Shown here one piece after another: positions 9,221-21,519 of a stretch of 34,745 nt of DNA (the first letter of the stretch is position 1; every line of letters starts with the position of its first letter). The notes under the pieces are model-generated. The model was not told the DNA's origin. It ran no database searches and saw only the letters and a program-made list of their open reading frames with translations. The DNA is from Opitutia bacterium Tous-C10FEB. Its GTDB lineage: Bacteria; Verrucomicrobiota; Verrucomicrobiia; Opitutales; Opitutaceae. The position numbers and the translations under genes were made by a program. The DNA is taken from the NCBI GenBank assembly GCA_002304425.1, contig NEUY01000008.1, forward strand, positions 1 to 34,745, given 5' to 3'.

Positions 9221-9238
9221 GGGAATTTCTTAATTCCC
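9221..9238. promoter_or_regulatory. Perfect inverted repeat upstream of carB
   Basis: GGGAATT (9221-9227), a 4-nt spacer TCTT, and AATTCCC (9232-9238) form a perfect 7-bp inverted repeat 47 nt before the carB start. It could be a protein-binding site or an RNA hairpin in the leader. There is no T-run, so it is not an obvious terminator. Confidence 0.4.
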
Positions 9239-9285
9239 TCTTGCTCCGTCATAAGGGCAAAGCAAATCTCATAACGCTTACGCTC

Positions 9286-12522
<3,237 letters not shown>

Positions 12523-12530
12523 TCAGACTT

Positions 12531-13385
12531 ATGCCGACCCCCACCACGCTCGTTGCTCTCTTGCACGGCCCTGATCAGGCTGGGCTCGTTGCCAAGACGG
12601 CGAGTTGGATTTTTGCCCGTCACGGCAATATTCTGCACGCTGATCAACACCGTGACATGGAGGCCGGCGAATTTTTTCAGCGCATCGAATGGCTTCCGGC
12701 GGCCGACAGTGCCGCCGCGGAGCCGGCAGAATTTAAGGCCTTTGCGGCCACGCTTGGGATGGTCGCACAAGTCGCCCGCTCGTCGCATCGCCCCCGCGGG
12801 GCTTTATTTGTCTCTCGGGCTACGCATTGTTTTCATGATCTTCTCTTGCGCGGGGTCGCGGGGGAATTTGCCGGTGACTTCACGTGCGTGCTTTCCAATC
12901 ATGCTGAGCTCGCCGCCGCGGCACAGCATTACGGACTCGCCTTCCATCATGTGCCGGTAACCGCCGAGACCAAAGCCCGCGCCGAAGCACAACAATTAGA
13001 AATCCTCCGTGCGGCGGGCGTAGAATTTGTGGTGCTCGCCCGTTATATGCAGGTTCTGTCGGCTGATTTCCTGAAAAATTTTGGCCGGCCCGTGATCAAT
13101 ATTCATCACTCCTTTTTGCCCGCCTTTGCCGGTGGTCGACCCTATCACCAAGCCCATGAACGGGGGGTCAAATTGATCGGCGCGACGGCCCATTACGCGA
13201 CTGCGGTGCTCGATGATGGCCCCATTATTCAGCAAGATGTGGCGCGCATTACCCACCGGCATAATGTTGAGGATCTGATTCGCAAAGGCCGCGATCTGGA
13301 AAAATCAGTTTTAGCGCAGGCGGTGCGCTGGCATTTAGAAAATCGTATTCTGGTCTACGGGCACAAGACGGTGGTCTTCGATTAA
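12531..13385 (+). CDS. purU: Formyltetrahydrofolate deformylase
   Basis: A 284-residue protein with an N-terminal ACT domain (about 1-85, beginning LVALLHGPDQAGLVAKTASW) and a C-terminal formyl-transferase/hydrolase domain (about 90-284). Active-site signatures include INIHHSFLPAF with the catalytic His, GGRPYHQAHERGVKLIGATAH, and DDGPIIQQDVARI with the catalytic Asp. It hydrolyses 10-formyl-THF to formate and THF, balancing one-carbon pools and supplying formate for PurT. Length matches the family (about 280). The ATG at 12531 lies 8 nt after the carB stop, so the two genes are probably cotranscribed. A longer in-frame start at 12402, inside carB, would add residues not seen in the family and is rejected. 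Confidence 0.94.
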   Translation: MPTPTTLVALLHGPDQAGLVAKTASWIFARHGNILHADQHRDMEAGEFFQRIEWLPAADSAAAEPAEFKAFAATLGMVAQVARSSHRPRGALFVSRATHCFHDLLLRGVAGEFAGDFTCVLSNHAELAAAAQHYGLAFHHVPVTAETKARAEAQQLEILRAAGVEFVVLARYMQVLSADFLKNFGRPVINIHHSFLPAFAGGRPYHQAHERGVKLIGATAHYATAVLDDGPIIQQDVARITHRHNVEDLIRKGRDLEKSVLAQAVRWHLENRILVYGHKTVVFD

Positions 13386-13479
13386 GGCGGCCGGCCGGAC
13401 GGCTGGGCTGGGTCGAGGGCGGATCGGGCTATTTCAGGCATTTACAGGCGGCGGAGCATTTGCTCTCTTTCATGGCTCT

Positions 13480-14196
13480 ATGAGCCAACTTCCCCCGACC
13501 ACTCCCGATTCTCCTCACGCTGATGCTGCCACCGCTCCCGTGGCTGCCCCCAGCTTCGAAGTTATCGTGCATGCCTTTTGGGCGAAGAATCGTAAGTTCA
13601 TTTTTGGGATCTGCGCCGCTGCCTTGGTCGCCATTGTGGTGAGAGAGGGTTGGCAATATTTTGCGGCCCAACATGAGGCTGAGGTGCAGGCAGAATACGC
13701 TCGAATTGCCGAGCAACCGACGCGTTTAGCCGCTTTTGCGGCAGCGCACGCGGGGCATGCGCTGGCCGGGGTGGCTTATCTCAAGTTGGCCGATGATAAA
13801 TTTTCGGCGGGTGATTTCACGGGCGCGGCGCCGGCTTATGCTCAAGCCGCTAGCCAGCTAAAAAATGCAGCCCTCGTGGGCCGCGCTCAACTCGGCGCTG
13901 CCATTAGCCAATTTAGCGGCGCCGACAAGACGGCGGGGGAAGCGGCGCTTAAGAAATTAAGCGCGGATGCGACTTTATTGAAGAGCGTCCGAGCCGAGGC
14001 TACTTATCATCTCGCCTCCATCGCGGCGGCGGCGGGCCAGGCGGTTGAAGTTAAGCAATTAGCAGAACAAATTAGCCAGATCGAGGCGGCTGGCGCGTGG
14101 GCCCAGCGTGCGACAATGCTCTTGAGCACTTTGCCGGCAGACACCTTGGCCGTTTCTGCTCCCGCGGCTGGGCTTAATTTTAAGACGGGAAAGTAA
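13480..14196 (+). CDS. Single-pass membrane TPR protein (YfgM-like)
   Basis: A 238-residue protein with an N-terminal cytoplasmic Pro/Ala-rich tail, one membrane segment at about residues 43-60 (FIFGICAAALVAIVV) and an Ala-rich helical extracytoplasmic domain with TPR-like repeats (FSAGDFTGAAPAYAQAASQL, ARAEATYHLASIAAAAGQ-like pattern). This layout matches the YfgM/TPR_21 family, which associates with the Sec translocon and periplasmic chaperones, but the sequence is too Ala-rich for a firm assignment. An alternative is a general tetratricopeptide scaffold. It is followed by a strong terminator-like hairpin. The ATG at 13480 has no SD. Confidence 0.7.
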   Translation: MSQLPPTTPDSPHADAATAPVAAPSFEVIVHAFWAKNRKFIFGICAAALVAIVVREGWQYFAAQHEAEVQAEYARIAEQPTRLAAFAAAHAGHALAGVAYLKLADDKFSAGDFTGAAPAYAQAASQLKNAALVGRAQLGAAISQFSGADKTAGEAALKKLSADATLLKSVRAEATYHLASIAAAAGQAVEVKQLAEQISQIEAAGAWAQRATMLLSTLPADTLAVSAPAAGLNFKTGK

Positions 14197-14220
14197 GCGC
14201 GCGCTGAGAATTTAAAAACT

Positions 14221-14252
14221 AAAAAATCACTTACGCGAATAAGTGGTTTTTT
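14221..14252. terminator. Bidirectional Rho-independent terminator
   Basis: A 13-bp stem with one G-T pair: AAAAAATCACTTA (14221-14233) and TAAGTGGTTTTTT (14240-14252), with loop CGCGAA. It ends in T-runs on both strands, so it can stop transcription from the TPR gene (plus) and from tRNA-Pro (minus), whose ends flank it closely. Confidence 0.8.
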
Positions 14253-14258
14253 AATAAT

Positions 14259-14335
14259 TGGTCGGGGCGATAGGATTCGAACCTACGACCTCCTGGTCCC
14301 AAACCAGGCGCTCTACCAGACTAAGCTACACCCCG
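14259..14335 (-). tRNA. tRNA-Pro, anticodon UGG
   Basis: On the minus strand: acceptor CGGGGTG/CGCCCCG, D-arm GCTTAGTCTGGTAGAGC, anticodon stem CCTGG/CCAGG around TTTGGGA (anticodon TGG), T-arm GTAGG TTCGAAT CCTAT, discriminator A, and an encoded CCA at 14259-14261. Length is 77 nt. It decodes CCA and, by wobble, other proline codons. Confidence 0.95.
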
Positions 14336-14427
14336 TTACCAACAAGTGTTTATGGCAGGGGCTTTTGCAGAGCGAGTCAACTCCTCAGGCAGAAAACTGC
14401 AATTGGGTTGCGAAATCCGCCTGCAAA

Positions 14428-14442
14428 AGGATTTGAAATCCT
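14428..14442. promoter_or_regulatory. Short perfect palindrome upstream of the LysM gene
   Basis: AGGATTT, G, AAATCCT is a perfect 7-bp inverted repeat with a 1-nt centre, 56 nt before the LysM gene start. It may be an operator, but 7-bp palindromes also occur by chance. Confidence 0.25.
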
Positions 14443-14497
14443 GCTTGCCTCACCCGTGGGGCCTCCACTACATACTTCTCTTCAAACTCTTAAACAA

Positions 14498-15022
14498 ATG
14501 GATACTCTTTCTCGCGACAGTAATAACTCCGGCAGCATCTTGCCTCTTGTTGGCGTAATCGCCGGCGGTCTCGCCTTGGTCCTCTCGATCGTGGCACTCG
14601 TTAAACTTTCCACGATCCAAAAGACCGTGGCCGCGCAAGGCGACGAAGTCGCTAAGATCGCCACCATCGAGGCCGAGGTACGCTCTTCGGCCGCGAAGTC
14701 CGAGGCTGACATCAAGGGTATCCGCACCGGAATCCAAGGTGCGCTTGATCAAGTTGGCGCTGAGATCGGCACCATCAACGGCAAGATCACTAAGATCGAG
14801 GAATCGCTCAAGGCTCGTGCCGCTGGTCCGGCGGGCAAAGCTGCGGGCGTGGCCACTGGCACGGTTGATGCCAACGGCAATTATGGCGTCGCTCCGGGCG
14901 ACACGATTTCAAAGATCGCGAAGAAATTCGCCACCAAGGCCGACCATATTCTCGCCGAGAATCCTGGCCTAGATCCCGCCAAGCTGCGCGTGGGCCAGAA
15001 GATTAAGATTCCTAAGAAGTAA
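14498..15022 (+). CDS. Membrane-anchored coiled-coil LysM protein
   Basis: A 174-residue protein with a short polar N-terminus, one membrane segment at about residues 13-33 (ILPLVGVIAGGLALVLSIVAL), a heptad-like helical stalk at about 40-108 (EVAKIATIEAEV, IKGIRTGIQGAL), a Gly/Ala linker, and a C-terminal LysM domain at about 128-174 (YGVAPGDTISKIAKKFAT, NPGLDPAKLRVGQKIKIP). LysM binds peptidoglycan or other GlcNAc polymers, so it probably links the inner membrane to the wall. The ATG at 14498 is chosen: the longer frame from 14258 is the antisense of tRNA-Pro and gives a well-known artefactual N-terminus. A strong terminator follows. Confidence 0.85.
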   Translation: MDTLSRDSNNSGSILPLVGVIAGGLALVLSIVALVKLSTIQKTVAAQGDEVAKIATIEAEVRSSAAKSEADIKGIRTGIQGALDQVGAEIGTINGKITKIEESLKARAAGPAGKAAGVATGTVDANGNYGVAPGDTISKIAKKFATKADHILAENPGLDPAKLRVGQKIKIPKK

Positions 15023-15041
15023 TTTTGCTTTCAAAAATTCT

Positions 15042-15078
15042 TGCCTCCAAGACCTCGTGTCCTGGGGGCATTTTTTTT
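15042..15078 (+). terminator. Rho-independent terminator of the LysM gene
   Basis: A 12-bp stem (TGCCTCCAAGAC at 15042-15053 with GTCCTGGGGGCA at 15059-15070; one A-C mismatch and one G-T pair), loop CTCGT, followed by eight T residues. It begins 20 nt after the LysM stop codon. Confidence 0.88.
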
Positions 15079-15102
15079 GGCTAACTCCTTTGTACCGCTG
15101 CT

Positions 15103-15720
15103 ATGGCCCATGAGCCCCGCGCACCTCGCCTGACCTCGGTTCCTCCTGAGCCGCTGCGTTGGCATAAAATTCGCGCGGAGCCTCATGCGACGACGCGAAT
15201 TTTTGATGTAACGCGCGCGATTTTCCAGCACCCGCAACGCGCGCGCGAGCAGGATTTTTTTGTTATCGAAGCCCCAGATTGGGTCAATGTGCTCGCCCTG
15301 ACTCCCGATCACCAACTCGTGCTGGTGCGGCAGTTTCGCTTTGGGACCAATGATTTCTCTTTGGAAATTCCCGGCGGCGTGATGGAGCCCGGCGAGGATC
15401 CGGTTACGGCGGGGCTCCGGGAGTTGCGCGAAGAATCTGGTTACGGCGGGGCTCGGGCGCGCTTGCTGGGGAGTGTGCGGCCCAATCCCGCGATGCAAAA
15501 TAATTACTGCCATTTAGTATTGGTGGAGGCCGCGCAGCGTTCGGCGGAACTCGCGTGGGATCCCGATGAAGAATTTACCATCACCACCCAGCCCGTTGAT
15601 GCAGTCTATGCGCTCGCTCATCACGGCGGGATTACTCACGCGCTCGTACTTAATGCGCTCTTATTGTTTACCCCTGTCTGGGCCGAATTAAAGCAGGCTA
15701 AGTTAACGAGCGGCGTTTGA
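15103..15720 (+). CDS. Nudix hydrolase (ADP-ribose pyrophosphatase-like)
   Basis: A 205-residue protein with a complete Nudix box: Gly92, five residues, Glu98, seven residues, Arg106-Glu107-Leu, then Glu110-Glu111-x-Gly113. The preceding VLVRQFRFGTNDFSLEIPGG is the QxR...ExPGG pattern seen in ADP-ribose and nucleoside-diphosphate-sugar pyrophosphatases. It probably hydrolyses an ADP-sugar or similar dinucleotide in the cytoplasm; the exact substrate is open. It lies just after the LysM terminator and 34 nt before the PaaK-like gene on the same strand, so the two may be cotranscribed. Confidence 0.88.
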   Translation: MAHEPRAPRLTSVPPEPLRWHKIRAEPHATTRIFDVTRAIFQHPQRAREQDFFVIEAPDWVNVLALTPDHQLVLVRQFRFGTNDFSLEIPGGVMEPGEDPVTAGLRELREESGYGGARARLLGSVRPNPAMQNNYCHLVLVEAAQRSAELAWDPDEEFTITTQPVDAVYALAHHGGITHALVLNALLLFTPVWAELKQAKLTSGV

Positions 15721-15754
15721 CTTTACCCTCGCTGGAATTTCACTGAGACCTCGC

Positions 15755-17023
15755 ATGAAAACTACGGCTGTCGCCTCCTTGTTTGCCAATGCCCCCGCGG
15801 CCTTGGGCGCAGGGAGTAATGGCAATCTGCCGACGGCCCTAGAGCAGGAGATTCGCGCAATTTATCGCCGTAGCCCGCTTTATGCGGAGCGCTTTCCGCT
15901 GCATCCGGCGGCCTTGCAGTGGTCTTGTTATCGCGATCTGCCTACTCTGACGAAGCAGGAGATTTTGACCCGCGGGCACACGGCTTTTTTTGCTGACTAC
16001 GCGGTCATTGAGCGCGGTTTGCAGGATAAAAAATACGAATACGAGCACACCTCGGGTTCAACCGCCCAGCCCATGACCGTGGTCATGGAAGAGGGTTGGT
16101 GGAATGCCCAATTGCAACGGGCTTATCTCGCTCATCCGCAGCTCGCTCCTTATGCGAGCCGCCCTTATCGTAAGGCTGTTCTGGCCCCGATCGGCTGTTC
16201 GAGCAATCTATGCCCCTACGAGGATCACCCTTTCCCGCACCGTTACTTTGATGGGACCGTTTATTTGAATTTATCCAGTGATCCTTTTGTTTTTGCGGAA
16301 GCGGAGTGGGATCGCATTGTGTTAGAATTACAGGCGCTCCAGCCCGAGGTCTTGGAAGGTGAGCCCGTTTATCTCTCGATGCTGGCGCGGGCGGTGCAGA
16401 AACGGCGAGTCGCCGTGCCCAGCGTGCGCACGATCATTCTTACTTACGGCAAGGCCAGTCGCCAGCACAGTCGGCGGATTGCCGAAGCTTTTCCCGCGGT
16501 GCAGGTCGATCTTTATGGGTCGACGGAGGCGGGCTATATTTTTGTGGGCGATGCCTTTGGTGATAACCTGCGGGTCATTGACGAAAATGCGTTCGTCGAG
16601 CTCGTGCCTTGGCGGGCGCTGGTGCCGGATATTTTTCAGATCAACGTGACGACGCGGGATCGCGAGGCCATGCCGCTGCTGCGGTATTTCACGGGAGATA
16701 TCGTACAGCGTATGTCCACCGGCTACCGGATCTTGGGTCGCGAGCGGGATTTACATTTTAATGCTGCTGGGCAGATCATTTCCTCAAGTGAGATTGATGC
16801 GGCTTTGCCGGAGGTCTTCGCGTGCTGGCACTGGAGCTTAGTCCAAGTGTCTGATCTGCGCTGGGATTTCCAGTACGTTGCTGATGTCAGCGCCCCGCGG
16901 GGTATGGCGGAGGCGATTGCGAGCGCCCTCGGGGTGGGGGTGCGCGTTAATCTTTTCCGGCGTAAATTCATTCAACCGGCGGCGAGCGGAAAATTCTCGC
17001 TGCTCAAGCCGCTTCTGCGCTGA
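15755..17023 (+). CDS. PaaK/CapK-like adenylate-forming enzyme (phenylacetate-CoA ligase family)
   Basis: A 422-residue member of the ANL adenylation superfamily, closest in style to phenylacetate-CoA ligases and CapK-type proteins. Recognisable motifs are the phosphate-binding loop EHTSGSTAQPM at about residue 100 (Ala where Gly is usual), the adenine-site motif DLYGSTEAGYI at about 250, RYFTGDIV at about 310, and GRERDLHFN at about 328, which has the conserved Arg and Asp. The C-terminal subdomain is short and ends near a SGKFSLLKP segment that could carry the adenylation lysine. The acyl substrate is not predictable. No phenylacetate-degradation genes are nearby, so an aromatic catabolic role is unsupported; CapK-like roles in surface polymer modification are an alternative. 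Confidence 0.78.
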   Translation: MKTTAVASLFANAPAALGAGSNGNLPTALEQEIRAIYRRSPLYAERFPLHPAALQWSCYRDLPTLTKQEILTRGHTAFFADYAVIERGLQDKKYEYEHTSGSTAQPMTVVMEEGWWNAQLQRAYLAHPQLAPYASRPYRKAVLAPIGCSSNLCPYEDHPFPHRYFDGTVYLNLSSDPFVFAEAEWDRIVLELQALQPEVLEGEPVYLSMLARAVQKRRVAVPSVRTIILTYGKASRQHSRRIAEAFPAVQVDLYGSTEAGYIFVGDAFGDNLRVIDENAFVELVPWRALVPDIFQINVTTRDREAMPLLRYFTGDIVQRMSTGYRILGRERDLHFNAAGQIISSSEIDAALPEVFACWHWSLVQVSDLRWDFQYVADVSAPRGMAEAIASALGVGVRVNLFRRKFIQPAASGKFSLLKPLLR

Positions 17024-17089
17024 GGCTACACCCTAGCTTCTCGCCCTCGGTAGGTTCACTAATAAAGAGAGAGGAGCGAGGCTGCTCCG

Positions 17090-17117
17090 TTTACATTTTG
17101 CGGGTTTATCCTATCTA
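17090..17117 (+). promoter_or_regulatory. Candidate sigma70-type promoter of sdhCAB
   Basis: TTTACA (17090-17095), a 16-nt spacer and TATCTA (17112-17117) resemble -35 and -10 boxes, 54 nt before the sdhC start. Just upstream a GGAGC/GCTCC hairpin may end the preceding transcript. Confidence 0.4.
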
Positions 17118-17170
17118 TCTTAACACTTAGCTATCCCCGCCCTGCCATTCCCCCTGCACGTAGATTTGTA

Positions 17171-17869
17171 ATGAATATCCTTGGTTCGCTCTTTAATTCC
17201 TCGATCGGCAAAAAAATCTTAATGGCCCTGACGGGGCTCGTGCTGGTCGGTTTTGTCACCGGGCATTTGCTTGGCAACTTGCAGATCTTTCTGCCGCCGC
17301 AAAAAATTAATGCCTATGGGCATATGTTGGAGTCACTCGGCATAGGACTCTGGCTCGTGCGATTCTTCCTCCTCGCCTGTGTGGTCGTTCATGTGTGGGT
17401 GGCCATTCAGCTCACGCGGGAAAATAGCGCGGCGCGGCCCATGAATTACGGGGTGAATCACACTAACCGCGCCAGCCTCGCCTCGCGCGTCATGGCGCGT
17501 ACCGGCCTCGTGGTGTTGGCTTTCTTGATTTATCACCTGCTCGATTTTACCTTCCGGGTACAGCATCCAGAGTGGAGTCGGCATTCGTTTGCCTTGGCGG
17601 ACGGCACGCTGGTCCGCGATGTGCACACCATGATGGTGCAAGGTTTCAGCCGCCCCGGCGTCGCTTTTTTCTACATCCTCGCGGTCGGTTTACTGAGCTA
17701 CCACTTGGCCCATGGCGTGGTGAGCCTCGTGCAGACGCTTGGTTTTAAAAACGAACGCTGGACGCGTGGCCTTGAGTGCTTTGCGCGGGTATACTGCTGG
17801 GGCTATTTTCTCCTTAATGCGGCTATCCCCCTCGCTATTCTTGGCGGTTGGGTTAAGGCCCACGTTTAA
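17171..17869 (+). CDS. sdhC: Succinate dehydrogenase cytochrome b558 membrane subunit
   Basis: A 232-residue membrane protein with five hydrophobic segments, typical of the single-anchor diheme b558 subunit (Bacillus/Bacteroidetes/epsilon type) instead of separate SdhC and SdhD. Candidate haem-ligand histidines lie in membrane segments: His32 (VTGHLLGN), His74 (VVVHVW), His122 (LIYHLLDF) and His178 (LSYHLAHG). It anchors SdhAB to the inner membrane and passes electrons to quinone; this anchor type usually goes with menaquinone. It opens the sdhCAB operon, 11 nt before sdhA. The ATG at 17171 gives the normal N-terminus ([16 protein letters not shown]). Confidence 0.94.
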   Translation: MNILGSLFNSSIGKKILMALTGLVLVGFVTGHLLGNLQIFLPPQKINAYGHMLESLGIGLWLVRFFLLACVVVHVWVAIQLTRENSAARPMNYGVNHTNRASLASRVMARTGLVVLAFLIYHLLDFTFRVQHPEWSRHSFALADGTLVRDVHTMMVQGFSRPGVAFFYILAVGLLSYHLAHGVVSLVQTLGFKNERWTRGLECFARVYCWGYFLLNAAIPLAILGGWVKAHV

Positions 17870-17880
17870 TATTTTTCGCC

Positions 17881-19803
17881 ATGGCCAAACTTGATTCTAA
17901 GATTCCTTCCGGCCCGCTCGCCGATAAATGGCAGCAGCATAAGACCCAGATCAAACTCGTTAATCCGGCCAATAAGCGGAAATACGAAATCATCGTGGTC
18001 GGGGCTGGTCTCGCCGGCTCTTCAGCGGCTGCCACGCTGGCCGAGCTGGGTTACCGCGTGAAAAGTTTTGTGTTCCAGGATAGCCCGAGGCGCGCTCACT
18101 CGATTGCCGCCCAGGGTGGCATCAATGGCACGAAAAACTATCAGAACGATGGCGACTCCGTGCATCGCTTATTTTACGACACGCTGAAGGGGGGGGATTA
18201 TCGTGCGCGGGAAGCGAACGTGCACCGCCTCGCGGAAGTGTCCGCTAACATCATCGATCAATGCGCGGCGCAGGGGGTGCCTTTCGCTCGAGAGTACAGC
18301 GGCCACTTAGCCAATCGCTCGTTTGGCGGCGCCCAAGTCTCACGCACTTTTTACGCTCGCGGCCAGACGGGTCAGCAATTGCTGCTCGGCGCTTATTCGG
18401 CGCTCTCGCGCATGGTGGGACAGGGCGCGGTCGAGCTGCACCCTAACTCTGAGATGCTGGATCTGGTCATCGTTGATGGGCACGCCAAAGGTGTGATTGT
18501 GCGTGATCTTAAGACGGGGGCGATTACGCGCCACAGTGCGGACGCCGTGATTTTAGCCACCGGGGGCTACGGCAACGTGTTTAATCTTTCGACCTACGCG
18601 CGGCAGTCGAACACCACAGCCATTTGGCGAGCTTACAAACGCGGGGCCTGCATGGCAAATCCGTGCTATACTCAAATCCATCCGACCTGCATTCCCGTGA
18701 GCGGCGACTATCAGTCAAAACTTACCTTGATGTCTGAGTCATTGCGCAATGATGGTCGGATCTGGGTGCCGAAAAATAAAGCCGACATCAAAAAAGAGCC
18801 GAGCGCGATCGCGGAGGCGGATCGCGACTATTATCTCGAGCGGATTTACCCGAGCTTCGGCAATCTTGCGCCGCGCGATGTGGCTTCACGGGCCGCCATG
18901 CGCATGTGCGATGAGGGCCGCGGGGTGGGCGAGACCGGTTTAGGGGTTTACCTCGATTTTGCCGACGCGATCAAGCGGCTCGGTGAGCCGGCGGTCCGGG
19001 AGCGTTACGGTAATCTTTTTGATATTTACCACGAGATCACCGCGGAGAACGCCTACCAGGCTCCCATGCGAATTTTCCCAGCGGTGCACTACACCATGGG
19101 CGGATTGTGGGTAGACTATAACCTCATGTCGAACGTCCCTGGGCTCTTCGTGCTCGGGGAGGCCAATTTCTCGGATCATGGCGCTAATCGCCTCGGGGCC
19201 TCGGCCCTCATGCAAGGTTTAGCTGATGGCTATTTTGTTATTCCCTATACCATCGGTGACTATCTCGCGCAGCAAAAGCCCAGCGCCCAGTCGAATATCG
19301 ATCGACCAGAATTTAAACAAGCGGCGGAAAGCGTCAGCGCCCAGACGAAGCAGTTGCTCAATAATCCTGGAAAAGAACCCGTGAGCCATTTTCATAAGCG
19401 GCTCGGCAAAATCATGTGGGAGCATTGCGGCATGGCACGTACGAAGCAGGGGCTGGAGAGCGCCTTGCAAAAGATTCCGGCCCTGCGGGAAGAGTTTGTT
19501 GCTAACGTCAAGGTGCCCGGCTCAGCCGAGACCCTGAATCAATCTTTGGAAAAGGCCGGCCGCGTGGCTGATTTTATCGATCTCGGTGAGCTTATGTGCC
19601 GTGACGCTCTCACCCGAGAGGAGAGCTGTGGCGGCCATTTCCGTGAGGAATATCAATATCCTGACGGGGAGTGTAAGCGCGACGACGAGAAGTTTGGTCA
19701 TGTTGCCGCTTGGGAATATCAGGGCCCCGGCCAGACGCCGCTGCGCAATATCGAGCCGCTCAATTACGAATTCACTAAGATGTCCGTGCGCTCCTACAAG
19801 TAA
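17881..19803 (+). CDS. sdhA: Succinate dehydrogenase flavoprotein subunit
   Basis: A 640-residue FAD-binding catalytic subunit that oxidises succinate to fumarate. The FAD Rossmann motif is [20 protein letters not shown] at about residues 40-59. The covalent flavin site is in [14 protein letters not shown], His73. Substrate-binding signatures include HPTCIP, the arginine-containing [21 protein letters not shown] and [17 protein letters not shown]. Length fits the b558-type enzymes, about 640, longer than the E. coli type. The ATG follows ATATTTTTCGCC, with no SD. It lies between sdhC (11 nt) and sdhB (16 nt). Confidence 0.97.
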   Translation: MAKLDSKIPSGPLADKWQQHKTQIKLVNPANKRKYEIIVVGAGLAGSSAAATLAELGYRVKSFVFQDSPRRAHSIAAQGGINGTKNYQNDGDSVHRLFYDTLKGGDYRAREANVHRLAEVSANIIDQCAAQGVPFAREYSGHLANRSFGGAQVSRTFYARGQTGQQLLLGAYSALSRMVGQGAVELHPNSEMLDLVIVDGHAKGVIVRDLKTGAITRHSADAVILATGGYGNVFNLSTYARQSNTTAIWRAYKRGACMANPCYTQIHPTCIPVSGDYQSKLTLMSESLRNDGRIWVPKNKADIKKEPSAIAEADRDYYLERIYPSFGNLAPRDVASRAAMRMCDEGRGVGETGLGVYLDFADAIKRLGEPAVRERYGNLFDIYHEITAENAYQAPMRIFPAVHYTMGGLWVDYNLMSNVPGLFVLGEANFSDHGANRLGASALMQGLADGYFVIPYTIGDYLAQQKPSAQSNIDRPEFKQAAESVSAQTKQLLNNPGKEPVSHFHKRLGKIMWEHCGMARTKQGLESALQKIPALREEFVANVKVPGSAETLNQSLEKAGRVADFIDLGELMCRDALTREESCGGHFREEYQYPDGECKRDDEKFGHVAAWEYQGPGQTPLRNIEPLNYEFTKMSVRSYK

Positions 19804-19819
19804 GCCCCCGCAATTCACC

Positions 19820-20632
19820 ATGGTCGCCTCCACTCCTGCTAAGAAACTTTTCTCTGTCACCCTGCGCGTCTGGCGGCAGGCCAGTCCAGCGCAGCTCGGT
19901 AAATTTGTCGATTACCCCGCGCACAATGTCAGCCCTGACATGTCTTTTCTCGAGCTCCTCGATGTCGTCAATGACGGTCTGACGGTCAGCAATGACGAGC
20001 CCATCGCCTTCGCGCATGACTGTCGCGAAGGGATCTGTGGAACCTGTTCCTGCACCATCAACGGGAAGCCGCATGGTCCCGGCAAAGGGGTCGCGACTTG
20101 CCAAGTGTACATGCGGAGCTTTCAGGCGGGTGATGTGATTGTGGTGGAGCCATTCCGGGCGACAGCTTTTCCGATTATTAAGGATCTCGTGGTCGAGCGT
20201 TCAGCTTTTGATAAAATTCAACAAGCAGGGGGATTTATTTCGGCCCGCACCGGGGCGGCGCCTGATGCCAATTCAATTTTAGTATCAAAAGCCGTGGCTG
20301 ACCTCGCCATGGATGCCGCGGCCTGCATCGGCTGCGGCGCTTGTGTCGCCGCCTGTAAAAATGCGAGCGCCATGCTGTTTGTGGCGGCCAAAGTTTCCCA
20401 TCTTGGTTTGATGCCCCAGGGCCAGCCAGAACGGGATCGGCGCGTCTTGGCGATGGTGCAGACGATGGATGAGGCCGGCTTCGGCAATTGCACTAATCAA
20501 TACGAGTGCAGCGCGGTTTGTCCGAAAACCATCACGCACGATTTTATCGCCCGCCTAAATCGTGATTATGTGGGCGCTTTGTTTCGTTCAAAACTTCAGC
20601 CGGTCTCCGCGAGTGCCGGCGGGGGCGCTTAA
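19820..20632 (+). CDS. sdhB: Succinate dehydrogenase iron-sulfur subunit
   Basis: A 270-residue electron-transfer subunit. The N-terminal ferredoxin domain has the [2Fe-2S] cysteines Cys68, Cys73 and Cys76 (CREGICGTC) and Cys94. The C-terminal domain has the [4Fe-4S] motif [11 protein letters not shown] (Cys169, 172, 175, 179) and a further set Cys224, Cys230, Cys234 followed by Pro for the [3Fe-4S] and neighbouring ligands. The start at 19820 gives a typical N-terminus after 16 nt of spacer; the longer frame from 19586 lies inside sdhA and is rejected. Its TAA and the stop of the convergent epimerase gene share the TTAA at 20629-20632. Confidence 0.96.
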   Translation: MVASTPAKKLFSVTLRVWRQASPAQLGKFVDYPAHNVSPDMSFLELLDVVNDGLTVSNDEPIAFAHDCREGICGTCSCTINGKPHGPGKGVATCQVYMRSFQAGDVIVVEPFRATAFPIIKDLVVERSAFDKIQQAGGFISARTGAAPDANSILVSKAVADLAMDAAACIGCGACVAACKNASAMLFVAAKVSHLGLMPQGQPERDRRVLAMVQTMDEAGFGNCTNQYECSAVCPKTITHDFIARLNRDYVGALFRSKLQPVSASAGGGA

Positions 20633-21516
20633 CTTTTCCGATCGTAGCGCGCCCGCATAAATTTTAAGGCGTGGCGCGCGAGGTCATCGGAATCACTCCA
20701 GAGGTTGCGCCAGACGCACAGCGCGTTGGAGAGCGCGGGATCAACGACGGCCGAAGAGAAAGATTCGAAGGCGATGGGGCCTTGGTAATTGATTTTTTTC
20801 AAAGCGTTGAAGAAGGGGTCAAAATTCACATTCCCCGTGCCGAGATAACCTCGGTGGCTTTCGCCGATATGCACGTAGCCGAGGCGGGCCCCGACCGCGA
20901 GGACGGCTTGCTCCATACCGTCTTCCTCAATGTTCATGTGATAAGTATCGAGATGCAGAAACGCATTGGGCCGATTGACCGCGGCCAAAAACTCTAGTCC
21001 CTCGCGGGCAGAGTTCATGATGTTAGTTTCGTAGCGATTCACGACTTCGAGATTAATATTGATGCCTCGCGCGGCGGCATAGTCCGCGAGGCGTTGCATC
21101 GCCGCCACGGCGTTGGCGCGATTTTGAGGAGAGGCCGGCCCCGCATATTTGCCGAGCGCACAGTAGATGACGCCGCAGAGTTCAGTCCCGCCAATGCCCG
21201 CGAGCACGTCCGTGGCCTGGCGCAGCAGAGCGTCACCTTGGGCAACGATGGCGGGATTGGTGCTGGTGACATCCGTGGTGGGGGAAAGGCCCAGAGAGGC
21301 GTGGGCGCGGAGTCCGTATTCCTGCAGTAAATTCTTCGTCAGGCTGATGTCTACTTTCCAAGGATCCAGCAGGGCAATTTCGATATAATCATAACCCGCC
21401 TGCGCGGCGCCACTGATTGCTTGGCGGGCGCCAGCGGGGGTCCAATCGCCGGCCCAGACTAAGGCGTGCCCACCGTATTCTAAGCGCTTGCTCGTGGCCA
21501 TCGCGCGGGTCGCCAA
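20629..21516 (-). CDS. Sugar epimerase, D-tagatose/D-psicose 3-epimerase-like TIM barrel
   Basis: A 295-residue member of the AP-endonuclease-2-type TIM-barrel family. The four metal/catalytic residues of ketose 3-epimerases are visible: Glu157 in LEVVNRYE, Asp190 in [12 protein letters not shown], His216 in [14 protein letters not shown], and Glu251 in AFESFSS. These context motifs match D-tagatose 3-epimerase/D-psicose 3-epimerase better than generic xylose isomerase-like proteins. It probably interconverts ketoses at C3 with Mn or Mg; the natural sugar is unknown. There is no signal peptide. Two ATGs are possible (21516 and 21501); I keep the longer. It converges on sdhB with a 4-nt overlap. 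Confidence 0.88.
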   Translation of the reverse strand: MATRAMATSKRLEYGGHALVWAGDWTPAGARQAISGAAQAGYDYIEIALLDPWKVDISLTKNLLQEYGLRAHASLGLSPTTDVTSTNPAIVAQGDALLRQATDVLAGIGGTELCGVIYCALGKYAGPASPQNRANAVAAMQRLADYAAARGININLEVVNRYETNIMNSAREGLEFLAAVNRPNAFLHLDTYHMNIEEDGMEQAVLAVGARLGYVHIGESHRGYLGTGNVNFDPFFNALKKINYQGPIAFESFSSAVVDPALSNALCVWRNLWSDSDDLARHALKFMRARYDRKS

Positions 21517-21519
21517 GAT

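Noticed and set aside
14258-14497. Upstream in-frame extension of the LysM gene, reading GAIGFEPTTSWSQTRRS
   Set aside because: It is the antisense of tRNA-Pro(UGG), a common annotation artefact. The true start is the ATG at 14498.
19586-19819. Longer start for sdhB inside sdhA
   Set aside because: It gives a 78-residue extension unlike any SdhB; the spacer start at 19820 is typical.
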